Assembly: GCA_914767885.1 (NCBI GenBank) | Contig: CAJZBQ010000027.1 | Location: 930,001 to 994,000 of the forward strand | Reading direction: 5' to 3' | Length of the DNA: 64,000 nucleotides | Origin: Blepharisma stoltei | Taxonomy: Eukaryota > Ciliophora > Heterotrichea > Heterotrichida > Blepharismidae | Shown here: positions 10,089 to 20,224 of the stretch, piece after piece | How positions within the stretch are numbered: the first letter of the stretch is position 1 | Layout of the letters: each line of letters opens with the position of its first letter | Notes under the pieces: model-generated | What the model was told of the DNA's origin: nothing | What the model saw: only the letters and a program-made list of their open reading frames with translations | Databases searched by the model: none | Position numbers and translations under genes: made by a program

Positions 10089-13000
10089 ATGGAGGGAAAT
10101 AGATATGTAATAAAGCATAAATAAAATGGTTTTTTGACCCGGGCATTGCCTCCTGAAAATGCAGCTTCGAGCACATTTTATTATATCCGGCAAGGTTTTG
10201 TCAATCCAGAAATGGGCAGCTATGCTAGAAAAGCAATTCTGGTAATGTACAGAGCCTAGTCTTAGTTCGCTTTCAGGATTTTGATTACCTCGAGGGAAAA
10301 GGTAGGCTTAGGTCTGGAAATGAAAAGCCCCGCATCGTCTCTAGACAATGCCTACACCAATCAGGCAACTTTCGAGCGTGAAACTGAGAAGGCCATGAAA
10401 TTTTCCTTTTTGGCAAGAGTCGACCAGAAATACCATTTTAGAGATTTTTGCAGAAAACCTTCGTTCAACCCAAGCAGCATAACGCTGAAGTCATAGCCTT
10501 CCTACTCAACACTAAAGCTTACAAGGCAAAGATGAGAAGGAGTCACAGAACCCTACTTCACAGGTGTCATGGCGTGAGGCGGTGAAGAAGAGGAAAGGTA
10601 GTGCTCGAGCCTAACTCACCAGGTGAATTTCTATCCTAATTCAAACAAGTTCTCCCTGTTGTCGTCGCAAAGACGGTAAATCCTCTGCAGGTAATCCTCG
10701 GTGATGCTTTACCAATAGGCAAGCAAGCCAACCTGCAATAAGTTTAAGATATGTAATAAAGCGAGACGGTTCGCGGCAAGAAATAAACACTGAGAAAATC
10801 AGAATCAGGCTAGAAAAGCTTATGGAGGGCCTAAACCACGAGTTCATTAACTTGGATGTCGTAGTAAAAAAGGTTTCAGAAGGAATTTATAACGGCGTCT
10901 CTACTTCTCAACTGGATAATTTAGCAGCTGAGACCTGTGCTTACATGAACATAGTCCACCCGGACTATTCATTGTTAGCTGCTCGTGTTGTCGTGTCAAA
11001 TCTGCACAAAATGACTAAATCAAGCTTCTTTGAAGTGATCCATAATCTGCATAACATGACTGACAGCTTGGGCAGACCCGCGCCACTTATAGCAACTGAC
11101 GTTTATGAGTTCATACAGGCAAACCAAGAAGTACTTGAAGCTGCGATTGATTTTAACAGGGACTTCGCGTATGACTACTTTGGATTCAAGACTTTGGAGA
11201 GAAGCTACTTGTTGAAGATTGATGGGAAAATTGCGGAAAGGCCTCAGCATATGCTGATGAGAGTTTCTTGTGGGATCCACTTAACCTTTTGAAATCTATA
11301 ACACTTGAAAAATTTATAATGAATCTCAGTCAAATTTATTAAATTACCAGATAGCTTGCATTCTAAACACAAACATTAAAATTAAATTAGAATTTTTTTT
11401 TAAATATTGCAATTGGGATTTTTTCAGCTCTCAAAAATTATTTAAGATAGAAATTTATTGAATCCTTCTGCGAGAGTCAAAAAGTTTTGTCTGATCGCAG
11501 AAGGGGAAATTAGGAGATGTGGAAGCTGCAATAAACACTTATAACTTGATGAGCCAGAAATGGTTTATCCATGGGTCACCAACTTTGTTCAATTCAGGTA
11601 CCCCAAACAACCAGATGTCTTCCTGCTTCTTGCTTACTATGCAAGATGATAGTATTGAAGGAATTTATACCATTTATATCAATTTATATTTTTTTAACAC
11701 TCATCTAATTACTTATTCTATAAAATAAAGCTATTTAGTCATAAAACTATTCGAAAATATAGAAAAAAGATATACGAAACCCTAAAGCAGTGTGCACTAA
11801 TCAGTAAAAGCGCAGGGGGCATTGGACTCAGCGTTCACAATATCAGAGCTGCCTCTTCATATATAAGAGGTACAAATGGGACTTCTAACGGCTTAGTCCC
11901 TATGCTCAGAGTCTTCAACGACACTGCCAGATATGTCGACCAAGGTGGCGGAAAAAGAAAAGGAGCCTTTGCCATTTACCTAGAGCCTTGGCACGCTGAT
12001 ATCTTTGAGTTTCTACTATTGCGAAGAAATACCGGCAAAGAGGAACAACGAGCAAGAGACCTGTTTTATGGACTTTGGATACCAGATTTATTCATGAAAA
12101 GGGTCGAAAGCAACGGAAACTGGACTCTTATGTGTCCAAATGAGTGTCCAGGACTTAGCGATGTCTGGGGGGAAGAATTCGACGAGCTCTACCTACGCTA
12201 TGAAGCTGAAGGAAGAGGCCGAAAAACAATTAAAGCCCAAACCCTCTGGTCCACCATCATTGACAGCCAAACAGAAACTGGCACCCCTTATATGCTTTTT
12301 AAGGACCATGTTAACCGTTACTCCAACCAGAAAAACCTTGGCACTATTAAGTCCAGTAACTTGTGTACAGAAATAGTCGAGTATACCTCAAAGGATGAAA
12401 TTGCAGTCTGCAACTTAGCCTCAATTGCACTGAATAGATATGTGATTGACAGAAAAGTTTTTGATTTCCAAAAGCTTTTTGAGGTAACTAAAGTTGTGAC
12501 CTATAACTTAAATAAGATCATTGATAGGAATTTCTACCCTCTCCCACAGTGCGCCAGGTCTAACTTCAGACACAGGCCAATTGGTATCGGTGTACAAGGG
12601 CTTGCTGATGCTTTTTTGCTATTAAGACTTCCTTTTGAAAGTCCTGAAGCAATGCAGCTAAACAGAGACATTTTCGAAACCATTTATTTTGCTGCTTTAA
12701 CAGCTTCAGCTGAGCTTGCTGAGCGACTTGGCCCTTATGAAACTTATGAAGGCTCCCCTATCTCTCAAGGCCTTTTCCAATTCGACATGAGAGGGGTCAT
12801 TCCTTCTTCTCGCTGGGACTGGGACAGCTTAAGAGCCAAAGTTGCCAAATTTGGGGTAAGAAACTCCTTATTGGTGGCCCCAATGCCAACAGCCTCAACT
12901 TCCCAAATCTTAGGCAACAACGAAAGTTTTGAGCCTTACACTTCCAATATCTACACCCGTAGAGTCCTTGCGGGCGAATTTGTGTGCTTAAACCCACATC

Positions 13001-13497
13001 TTGTAAAAGACTTAATTGAAAGAGGTCAATGGACTCACAACGTAAAAAACAAAATCATAGCAAATAACGGCTCAGTCCAAGAACTTCATGAGATTTCAGC
13101 TGATTTAAGGAAACTTTATAAGACCATTTGGGAAGTCCCTCAGAGGACACTTATTGATATGGCAATCACAAGAATGCCGTTTATAGATCAAAGCCAAAGC
13201 TTAAACGTATTTATTTCAGAACCCAGCTTCGGGAAGCTTACGTCTCTGCATTTTTACTGCTGGAAACGAGGCCTGAAAACTGGGATGTATTATATGAGAT
13301 CAAGACCTGCGGCAGACGCTATCAAGTTTACAGTTGACGTTGAGAAATTGTTAATTTCTAGTGGATTTAACACAAAACTTGCAGAAGACTTTGCAAATGA
13401 TGAAAATTCAGACCCAAACCAGCCTTTGCAAGAGAAGAAAGGGAAAAGGGTTAGTTCGAACGCAGAAGAAGAAGTTTGTATTTCATGCTCTGGTTAA
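10089..13497 (+). CDS. RNR1: Ribonucleoside-diphosphate reductase large subunit, class Ia (808 aa after removal of three inserts)
   Basis: Reduces NDPs to dNDPs with the R2 subunit in the cytosol. The true start is ATG 10089 ([21 protein letters not shown], the ATP-cone), separated from the rest by a 646-bp insert. Further hallmarks: [36 protein letters not shown]-like sequence ([16 protein letters not shown]), [19 protein letters not shown] with the active-site Cys, NLCTEIVEY with the radical Cys and Glu, [15 protein letters not shown], and the C-terminal redox CISCSG. Inserts at 10101-10762, 11282-11512 and 11666-11774 must be removed; the result is 809 codons. Junctions [15 protein letters not shown] and [18 protein letters not shown] match the family exactly. 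Length is normal for eukaryotic R1 (about 790). Confidence 0.97.
10101..10762 (-). mobile_element. GC-rich retroposon-like insert in RNR1 with a perfect 16-bp TSD
   Basis: The direct repeat AGATATGTAATAAAGC occurs at 10101-10116 and 10747-10762. Removing 646 bp rejoins codons ...RYVIK-RDGS.... Read on the minus strand, the element begins TAAACTTATTGCAGG and ends CCATTTTATTTAT next to the TSD. It shares long stretches with the copy at about 26250-26830, including a block beginning ACCAGAATTGCTT and the block GTGCTCGAGC (seen here on the + strand). It carries no long ORF, so it is a non-autonomous copy. The TSD contains TA dinucleotides. Confidence 0.85.
11282..11512. mobile_element. IES (229 bp), TA-bounded, related at one end to family A
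   Basis: Lies between TA 11282-11283 and TA 11511-11512; removal gives GIHL-GDVEAA in frame. The right end, read inward, is TAATTTCCCCTTCTGCGATC, matching the end of the IES at 20696 (TAATTCCCCCCTCTGCGATC). An internal palindrome (CCTTCTGCGA ... TCGCAGAAGG) occupies about 11464-11505. Confidence 0.85.
11666..11774. other. Short IES (107 bp), TA-bounded
   Basis: AT-rich insert between TA 11666-11667 and TA 11773-11774. It splits the conserved [15 protein letters not shown]; removal restores TAC (Tyr) and the frame. No convincing TIR. Confidence 0.85.
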
Positions 13498-13571
13498 TTT
13501 TAATTAATCTTGAATTATTATGGTAATTTTTGTGCTAATTTTGATTAATTTTATAATTTTTAATGGTAAAT

Positions 13572-16144
13572 TTAAAATCTCATATCAATTCTTGGCTCAT
13601 GACCCAAAATCGAAGAGTCACTTTTGTCCCAGTTTTTGTTGAAATTAAAAGAAAATTCAACAGGAGAGTATGTGAAAAGTCCTTGAATGTGGTCAAAAAT
13701 AGCTGCACTGTAGGAGTAGCTTAAAAAGTGCTCTTTAGGAGAAAAGGTCCTGAACTCCAAACTGCAGTCATCAAAGGTAGATGGGATTATTTGGTGATAG
13801 GCAGCACCTAAAGAGACTGCATAGTCTGGGGCAGAAACTTTATTCCCAAATGCGTCAAGAGCGTGCTTTTGGACTGTCTGGAAGCCAAGATCAAGTCTAT
13901 GGGCAATAATTTCATTAACTGCTTGATCTCTTGACAGTTCTGACGACACAAATGACTGATAAGGCTGGCTTGAACCTAAATCTTCAGTCCTTGGCCAAAA
14001 ATCAGTCGTAAGTGGCAACAATAGAGGCTCTAAAATTGCATTCCACAATGATTCATAATACTCCAATGCATCTTTATTATACAAGCTTGAATCCCCATCC
14101 AAAATACTTTCAGGAAACTCTGTAACTACAGGAAAAGCTTGCCCCCATCTTCTTTTAAATGAGGAAAACCTCTTTTTGTATATATGCGAGGACATATGTG
14201 TATGCTCAGAGCCCATCTTAGGATCTCTTTCACTATTTCTCGACCAATCGTGCATGCTGTCTCTTCTTCCACTCTCTACACTGCCTCTTCTCGGTGACAG
14301 TGACATACTATCGCCGCTGCCCTCGCTCATTTTCCGCTTATTCAGTTCTCCTAATAAAGAATTGCTGGAATTATTGATTTTTGGCATCGTTAATTTATCA
14401 TTAGTCCTTCGGCTTCTAGGGCTGGCCAGCTCGTCAAAACTCCCTATTGCTAAATTTTCATTTCCAGATGATTTTATAAGGAAAAGACTTTTATTGAGGG
14501 TCACGTGAATTGTGGAGAGTCTAAATAAGGGGTGAAACTTGTGAGGACGCTCATGGGTGATGGTATGGACTGAACTTTGGAGATTACAGGTGCCTTCAAG
14601 CTGTACAAAAGAGTAGAACCAATGGGTCCGAAACCAGTATGGGCAGGTGTAGTTTTTTATGTTGTTTTCTTCAGATCTCATTATAACTTCGTCGAAATCG
14701 TCGTCAATAGAAGAGACGGTAGGCTGGGCGTCATAAATTAGCATAGGGGTGGGGTGCATAGGTTTTCGCCTCAGACACATTACTTCGAGGGTAGCTCCAA
14801 AAGCTAATACACGGACCTTGGTAAGTTTTATAAGTTTTTTATTAGTGTAGTAAACTGAATTTCCAGCTGAAATTACTATTAACTCAGCCCCAGTGTAGCT
14901 GCTTTTCTTTTCGTTTTCTTGTGTTTGCAAGCGATTTAAGGTAAAATTGATAGCCTCTAGAAAGTTTGTATTTTTAGATGACGCTAAAGAGGTAGAATAA
15001 TGAGTCAAAGATGCAAGCGACTGGGATACATTATATATAAGTGATTGGTGGAACCCTTGGAATATTTCTGAGTTTTCATTGAATTTTTCTAATGGAAATA
15101 GCTGCAAAAATGCATCCCCAGTTATCCCAGAGTCAGTTTTCCAATTAATTAGTGAAGGAAAAAACATGATTTCTCTTTTAATAATCTTCATAACGTCTTT
15201 AAAAGAGTTTCTGATATCAGAAGTTTTCAAAATCTCCTTATATACATCAATATAAGGCCTTTTTTTGGTGTCAACTTGGTAGCCAATACTTCAAGCTTCA
15301 TCACAAGAGATAGGTATAAAGACTCGGCAATAGAAAATGACGGTGATTTCATGAGAAGTTTTTTTTAGTATTTGCCTTTCAAAAGCAGTCATTAATAGAG
15401 AAATCACTTTTTCTCAGTAAAGTAGCCCGCTTGGGGAATGCTCCCACATTTCTTTGGATAATTCTATTAATCATATAGTTTTGGCTGATTTTGATCTATA
15501 GGTGATTTTTGTATCTTTTGTGATAACACCGCTTAAGCCGCTTTTCCTTTCTACAATTAAGTCACTTATTTCAGTTCTCACGCCATTTTTTGATAGCCTT
15601 TGGCTTTTGTATACAGCAGAGTCCCTAAATGCTTGGGAAAGCTTTCACATTTCGCCTCTCCCCAAGCTTTGATCTTTTATAGACACCAGCACTGCCTGTA
15701 GTTCATATTTTGCTAAATCCGGCCTCCTCACATTTACATCTAAGTTCCTCAAATGGTTTATATTTAGTACTGAAGCTAGCTGTGTGCTTATACTGAGTGT
15801 AATATTCGCTTTATTAGTCATTGAGGTCGAAGTCACTTGCACCACAAATGGCTGGGCTGAATTATCATTTGGGATGATTTCCAAAATATCTTTATCCTGT
15901 GTTAATAGAAAAAAAGGATTTCAGAAGAATAAAACTGGAAAAAATTGAGAAAATCTACAAGGTACGGCTTCTTAGAAGGCAAAAGTAATTTTATTAATCT
16001 TTTATCCTGTACTCCATGGAAAACATCACTATTGATAATTAAATCTGCGCTTGAAAACTGTGGGGTGTGGAACGTGGACTGGAAAACCTCATTTACCCAC
16101 TCTTCAGCCTCATGTGACTCAGGCTGCTTTTCAGTCTTTTTCAT
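13572..16144 (-). CDS. Iml1/DEPDC5-like GATOR1 subunit (820 aa)
   Basis: GATOR1 is a GTPase-activating complex for Rag GTPases in amino-acid sensing upstream of TORC1 at the lysosome. The start is ATG 16144; UGA Trp codons occur repeatedly. Recognisable blocks: SADLIINSDVFHGVQDKDIL (DLLI/GD-IVEI region), GVITKDTKITYRS followed by LIELSKEMWEHSPSGLLYWEK (SABA/vWA region), SHEITVIFYCRVF, FLEAINFTLNRL, LRRKPMHPTPMLIY, a Ser-rich linker, then LPLTTDFWPRTEDL and IAHRLDLGFQTV. One 110-bp IES (15893-16004) must be removed, leaving 821 codons. The C-terminal DEP domain of yeast/human Iml1/DEPDC5 is absent: the protein ends after the ...HEPRIDMRF region. Confidence 0.85.
15893..16004. other. Short IES (110 bp) flanked by a 10-bp direct repeat containing TA
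   Basis: TTTATCCTGT occurs at both boundaries (15891-15900 and 16001-16010). Excision between the TA of each copy (15893-15894, 16003-16004) gives FHGVQ-DKDILEIIPND in frame, restoring the Iml1 motif. The repeat is longer than TA, so this may be an old duplication-flanked insertion. Confidence 0.8.
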
Positions 16145-16318
16145 GAAGTTTTTCCACCGAGACTTGACAGCTTTCTTATTTTGATTTATCCGAAATAAAT
16201 GATTTTTTTAAAAAAAAATTCTATAAAATGAATGTAAATAAATCCCAGAAAATCCCGGGTAAAAATATTTTTTAGCCAATCCCTTATTTTTCCCATCATT
16301 TTTATTCATTTTAAGAGA

Positions 16319-17701
16319 TTAACTATCTACTTGTTGAGGCTGAGCCACTTGAGGCCTGAGGGTTGTTTCTAGGTTGATAGGCTCGCCCATCATTCTTTCC
16401 CAAAGGTTCAGCACGTCATCGCATGCGCTTTCAAAGTGTGAGGTGGCGTCATAAGATTTGCTAACGAATAAATTGTCAGCTCTTCCGTCTTCTGTAGGCT
16501 CAAAGGTATCATAAACTTTAATGAAAGATACAAGAACATCTCCTATAAGTTGGTAAGCTGGCTGTAGTTCGGCTTCTGGGGCGTCAGTTTCGACACTGGT
16601 ACTGCAGATTGCGATATAATAGCCTTCAGAACAGACACAGTGAGAGCTGGACATAAAGGAAACGTAAATATCATTGCGTCGTCCTACTTGGCGTTGTGGG
16701 ATTATAATTTGGCCTGAAGGAGCATTATCACTATTAGGAACCGGATGATTGAGGATGCAGATAGCTCTGATGACTCTTCCTGTAGATCTTGCTTTATTGA
16801 GGTTTAACACATAAGAAGGGTCACATAAAATCAATGGAGCTCTAGCCACTTCACCTTCAGCTCTGACCCCACAGACTTTTCCATCTTCTCCAAATAGGAT
16901 TTCGTCAATTGGCTTGTTCAGCATATAAGTGCCTCCGTATATAGCAGAAAGTCTAGAAAACCCTTCAGCGATACCACCAATACCGTAGACTGGGTATAAG
17001 AAAGGAGAATTCCCATACAGCCCAATGCTGTCCATGTACAGCTTAGCTTTCATTATCAAATCGTGGCTTGGCTGGTCCAAAAAGGCATCACTAGTATAAA
17101 GCGCAACCGCGTGGCCTATAAAATCAATAGTGTTTTCTTCCAGCCCAAACGCAGCGAACAGTTCTCTGCCTGGCTGCCTCTGCAAGTTCATGTTTTTGTG
17201 AGTCGCTGGGTCATTTGGCTCGTAGTTTTGGACGAATTTGAAGAATTTCTTGCATCTTCGCTTCTCAAAGAGCCCCATAAGGTCGCTTTTGAGGGCTTCA
17301 GAGTCTGTGGCAGGGACTTTGTGAACCTTGGCTTTAGCCTTTGAAAAGACGCCGCCAGCTGAGACTTGCATAACATAGGAGCCGTCGACACATTTCCATT
17401 CCAAATTATTGGCGACAGTCTCTGTATGAAGAATGAGCTTGACGAGTTTGCCATTGGCCATAGTAAACTTAGGGATGAGGTCGACGTTCCATTCTCTGTT
17501 AGCTCCAAGTTCTGCAGGAGGTTCTGTGCCTGGGTAGAAAACTCTATAAAGATTGGTCAAGTTTAATGATGCTGTTTCGCCTCCATAAAAATTGTTGCGG
17601 TCTAAATGCAATACTTTCTTGCCGTGGGCGGACAGCAGGCCAGAAATGATACATTCTGTGAGTCCGGTTCCCAAGACTATAGCATCGTATGTTTCTTCCA
17701 T
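16319..17701 (-). CDS. GDI1: Rab GDP-dissociation inhibitor (460 aa)
   Basis: Extracts and recycles prenylated GDP-Rabs between membrane and cytosol. The N-terminal dinucleotide-fold relic is clear (YDAIVLGTGLTECIISGLLS, HLDRNNFYGGETASL), as are the Rab-binding segment NREWNVDLIPKF and conserved YPVYGIGGIAEGFSRLSAIYG. Length is typical (about 445-450). Uninterrupted and intron-free; only 63 bp separate its start from the EF-G stop. Ends with TAA. Confidence 0.97.
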   Translation of the reverse strand: MEETYDAIVLGTGLTECIISGLLSAHGKKVLHLDRNNFYGGETASLNLTNLYRVFYPGTEPPAELGANREWNVDLIPKFTMANGKLVKLILHTETVANNLEWKCVDGSYVMQVSAGGVFSKAKAKVHKVPATDSEALKSDLMGLFEKRRCKKFFKFVQNYEPNDPATHKNMNLQRQPGRELFAAFGLEENTIDFIGHAVALYTSDAFLDQPSHDLIMKAKLYMDSIGLYGNSPFLYPVYGIGGIAEGFSRLSAIYGGTYMLNKPIDEILFGEDGKVCGVRAEGEVARAPLILCDPSYVLNLNKARSTGRVIRAICILNHPVPNSDNAPSGQIIIPQRQVGRRNDIYVSFMSSSHCVCSEGYYIAICSTSVETDAPEAELQPAYQLIGDVLVSFIKVYDTFEPTEDGRADNLFVSKSYDATSHFESACDDVLNLWERMMGEPINLETTLRPQVAQPQQVDS

Positions 17702-17764
17702 TTTCTATTACAATTGATTAACAATATCCACAAAAAGTTTTAAAATTTAGTCATCTCTATTTAT

Positions 17765-19924
17765 TTAGTCATCATCATTACCTTCTCTGCGAACCTTTTC
17801 TTGGTAGTGCATCTTCAGCTCTTCAAGCGCTCCAGGGTCAACAGGTTCTAGTCTGCTAAACTCCATTGAAAACTCTCCTTGTCCTTGTGTGTTTCCTCTA
17901 ATTTCACTTGCATACCCGAACATTTGGGCTAGTGGCGCTTCTGCAATAATCCCAGCAGTCCCATCAGCCCTGGTAAAAGTGTCCTTCACAAGAGCTCTTC
18001 TTTTAACGAGACCATTAATAACAGTAGCTTGACAGTCATGAGGGGCCGTAATTTCGACAGTCATAACAGGTTCTAATACAGTAGGTTTCGCATTGGGAAA
18101 AGCATGCCTAAAAGACTGCTTTGTGGCGGTCATAAAAGCGTTTGAGTTAGAATCGACAACGTGGGTCTGGCCATCAATCAGGACATATTGTAAGTTAAGC
18201 ACTGGGTAGCCGACCTGTGGGCCTTTCTTGCAGCACTCTAAGAAGGCTTTTTGAATTGCAGCTTTGAATTCTCCTCCTATGTTGTTACCAATAGTTTTGT
18301 CGACGAATCTGCTTGGGACAAGCTCGCCTGGCTTGAGATCTGGGATTGGTTCAATGTACCCTTGGACCCCAGCGTACTGTCCGTTACCTCCTGTCTGTTT
18401 TTTGTGCAAATAGTTAAAATCAGCTCGGCCATGGATCGTTTCTCTATAATTTACAGCTGGAGCGCCTAATTCGACTGGCAACTCAAACTCCCTTCTAATT
18501 CTTTCAGCGTAAATCTGCAAATGCAGCTCTCCCATACCCGAAATAATAGTTTCGTTGCTTTCCTCGTCTATTTTTACTCTAAATGTAGGGTCTTCTCTTT
18601 GGAATTTCGCCAAGGCTTTATTAAACTTGATCCCTGCATTTTTTTCAATTGGCCTAATAGATAAAGAAATGACAGGCTCAGGAACATACATAGACGACAT
18701 TGCGTAGTTTACAGTTCCATCAGTAAAGGTATCCCCACTGTTGCATTCAATACCAAATAATGCGCAGATGTCGCCAGCCTCACTTTCATTGATTTCTGCC
18801 ATTTCGTTAGAGTGCATTCTCACCATTCTAGAAATTTTGGTTCGTTTTTTGGTGGATGTGTTTATGATGTAGTCGCCCTTTTTTAATCTACCTTGATAAA
18901 TACGGATATAGGTAAGCTGGCCAAAGCGGTTTTCTTCAAGCTTGAAGGCAAGACAGACTAAAGGCAGTTTTGGATCGATTTTTAGCTCAACTTTGGCTTC
19001 TTCTTTGTCGAGGTCAAGTCCTACGTTTTTTACTTCATATGGACTAGGCAAATAGTCACCCACAGCGTCAAGGACGAGCTGTGCACCTTTATTTTTGTAA
19101 GCTGAGCCCATCAGTATAGGAGAAAACTTAAGGGCAATTGTAGACCTCCTGACTGCATCTTTAATTTCTTGATTTGTCAGCGTTTCTCCATTCAAAAACT
19201 TGTCGCCGATAAAATCGTCTACATCAGCTAAATTTTCAATCAATTCTTGTCTAGTTTGTTGTGTTTTTTCTAGCATGTTTTCAGGGATAGCTATTTCTGT
19301 TGGGATTTCTCCATATCTTCCTTGGAAATTATATGCTTTTCTCTCAATGACATCAATAATCCCACTAAATGTATCTTCTTGCCCTATCGGCAGCTGGATC
19401 AAGGCAGACCTCACTGGGATTTTTTGCTTTATTGAGTTATAGGTCGTTAAATAGTTGGACCCAGCCCTGTCCAGTTTATTAATAAAAGTCAGCCTGGGCA
19501 CATTATATCTCCTCATCTGTCGGTCCACAGTCATAGTTTGGCTTTGCACCCCACTGGCACCACACACAAGTAGAACCGCGCCGTCTAACACCCTTAAAGC
19601 TCTTTCGACCTCAATAGTGAAATCGACATGTCCTGGGGTGTCGATAAGGTTGATATTGATATCTTTCCACTTACAATATGTGGCTGCACTTTGGATGGTG
19701 ATCCCCCTTTCTCTTTCGAGCTCCATAGAGTCCATTTTGGCGCCGACTTTGTCATTGCCTTTGACTTCGTGGATCTCTTTGATTTTTCCTGTGTAAAAAA
19801 GGACTCTTTCGGTGAACGTGGTCTTTCCGCTGTCAATGTGAGCGGAAATTCCAATGTTGCGAGTTCTGGTCATGTCGGAGAAGGAACGACGAAGAAGAGG
19901 GAATCGTCGAAGCCACACCTGCAT
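17765..19924 (-). CDS. GFM1: Mitochondrial elongation factor G (719 aa)
   Basis: Translocase GTPase of mitochondrial ribosomes. The N-terminus (MQVWLRRFPLLRRSFSDM) is basic and hydrophobic, consistent with a mitochondrial presequence. G-motifs: AHIDSGKTT (G1), RGITIQSAA (G2), DTPGHVDF (G3), NKLD (G4) and GSAYKNKG (G5). Domains II-V follow, with GMGELHLQIYAERI and a normal EF-G C-terminus (GYASEIRGNTQGQGEFSMEF). Uninterrupted by any IES. Confidence 0.96.
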   Translation of the reverse strand: MQVWLRRFPLLRRSFSDMTRTRNIGISAHIDSGKTTFTERVLFYTGKIKEIHEVKGNDKVGAKMDSMELERERGITIQSAATYCKWKDININLIDTPGHVDFTIEVERALRVLDGAVLLVCGASGVQSQTMTVDRQMRRYNVPRLTFINKLDRAGSNYLTTYNSIKQKIPVRSALIQLPIGQEDTFSGIIDVIERKAYNFQGRYGEIPTEIAIPENMLEKTQQTRQELIENLADVDDFIGDKFLNGETLTNQEIKDAVRRSTIALKFSPILMGSAYKNKGAQLVLDAVGDYLPSPYEVKNVGLDLDKEEAKVELKIDPKLPLVCLAFKLEENRFGQLTYIRIYQGRLKKGDYIINTSTKKRTKISRMVRMHSNEMAEINESEAGDICALFGIECNSGDTFTDGTVNYAMSSMYVPEPVISLSIRPIEKNAGIKFNKALAKFQREDPTFRVKIDEESNETIISGMGELHLQIYAERIRREFELPVELGAPAVNYRETIHGRADFNYLHKKQTGGNGQYAGVQGYIEPIPDLKPGELVPSRFVDKTIGNNIGGEFKAAIQKAFLECCKKGPQVGYPVLNLQYVLIDGQTHVVDSNSNAFMTATKQSFRHAFPNAKPTVLEPVMTVEITAPHDCQATVINGLVKRRALVKDTFTRADGTAGIIAEAPLAQMFGYASEIRGNTQGQGEFSMEFSRLEPVDPGALEELKMHYQEKVRREGNDDD

Positions 19925-20224
19925 ATTTTATTAATAAAATTCACGATGATCATTCATTTTGGTGAGAAGAGCTTAAAATAGAGAAGCGATTAAGACAGAA
20001 ATTAAAGAGCTTATATTAATTAATTGGAAGTATTTAAATTAAGAAAGGCAAGACAATATGAAATTTAAAGATATGGAATATAATTAATATGTAAAGCTTA
20101 TCCGAAAATATCGTCATTGCCTCAGGATTTTCATGGTCAAATTTCGATGAAAAATGATGCTAATAAATTATCAGAATTTTTATATACAACATTTTAATAA
20201 ATTATTAGGTTTATGAATGAAAAT
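19925..20224. other. Intergenic spacer
   Basis: 300 bp, AT-rich, lying upstream of the minus-strand EF-G gene and downstream of the coiled-coil gene. No motif recognised. Confidence 0.4.
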
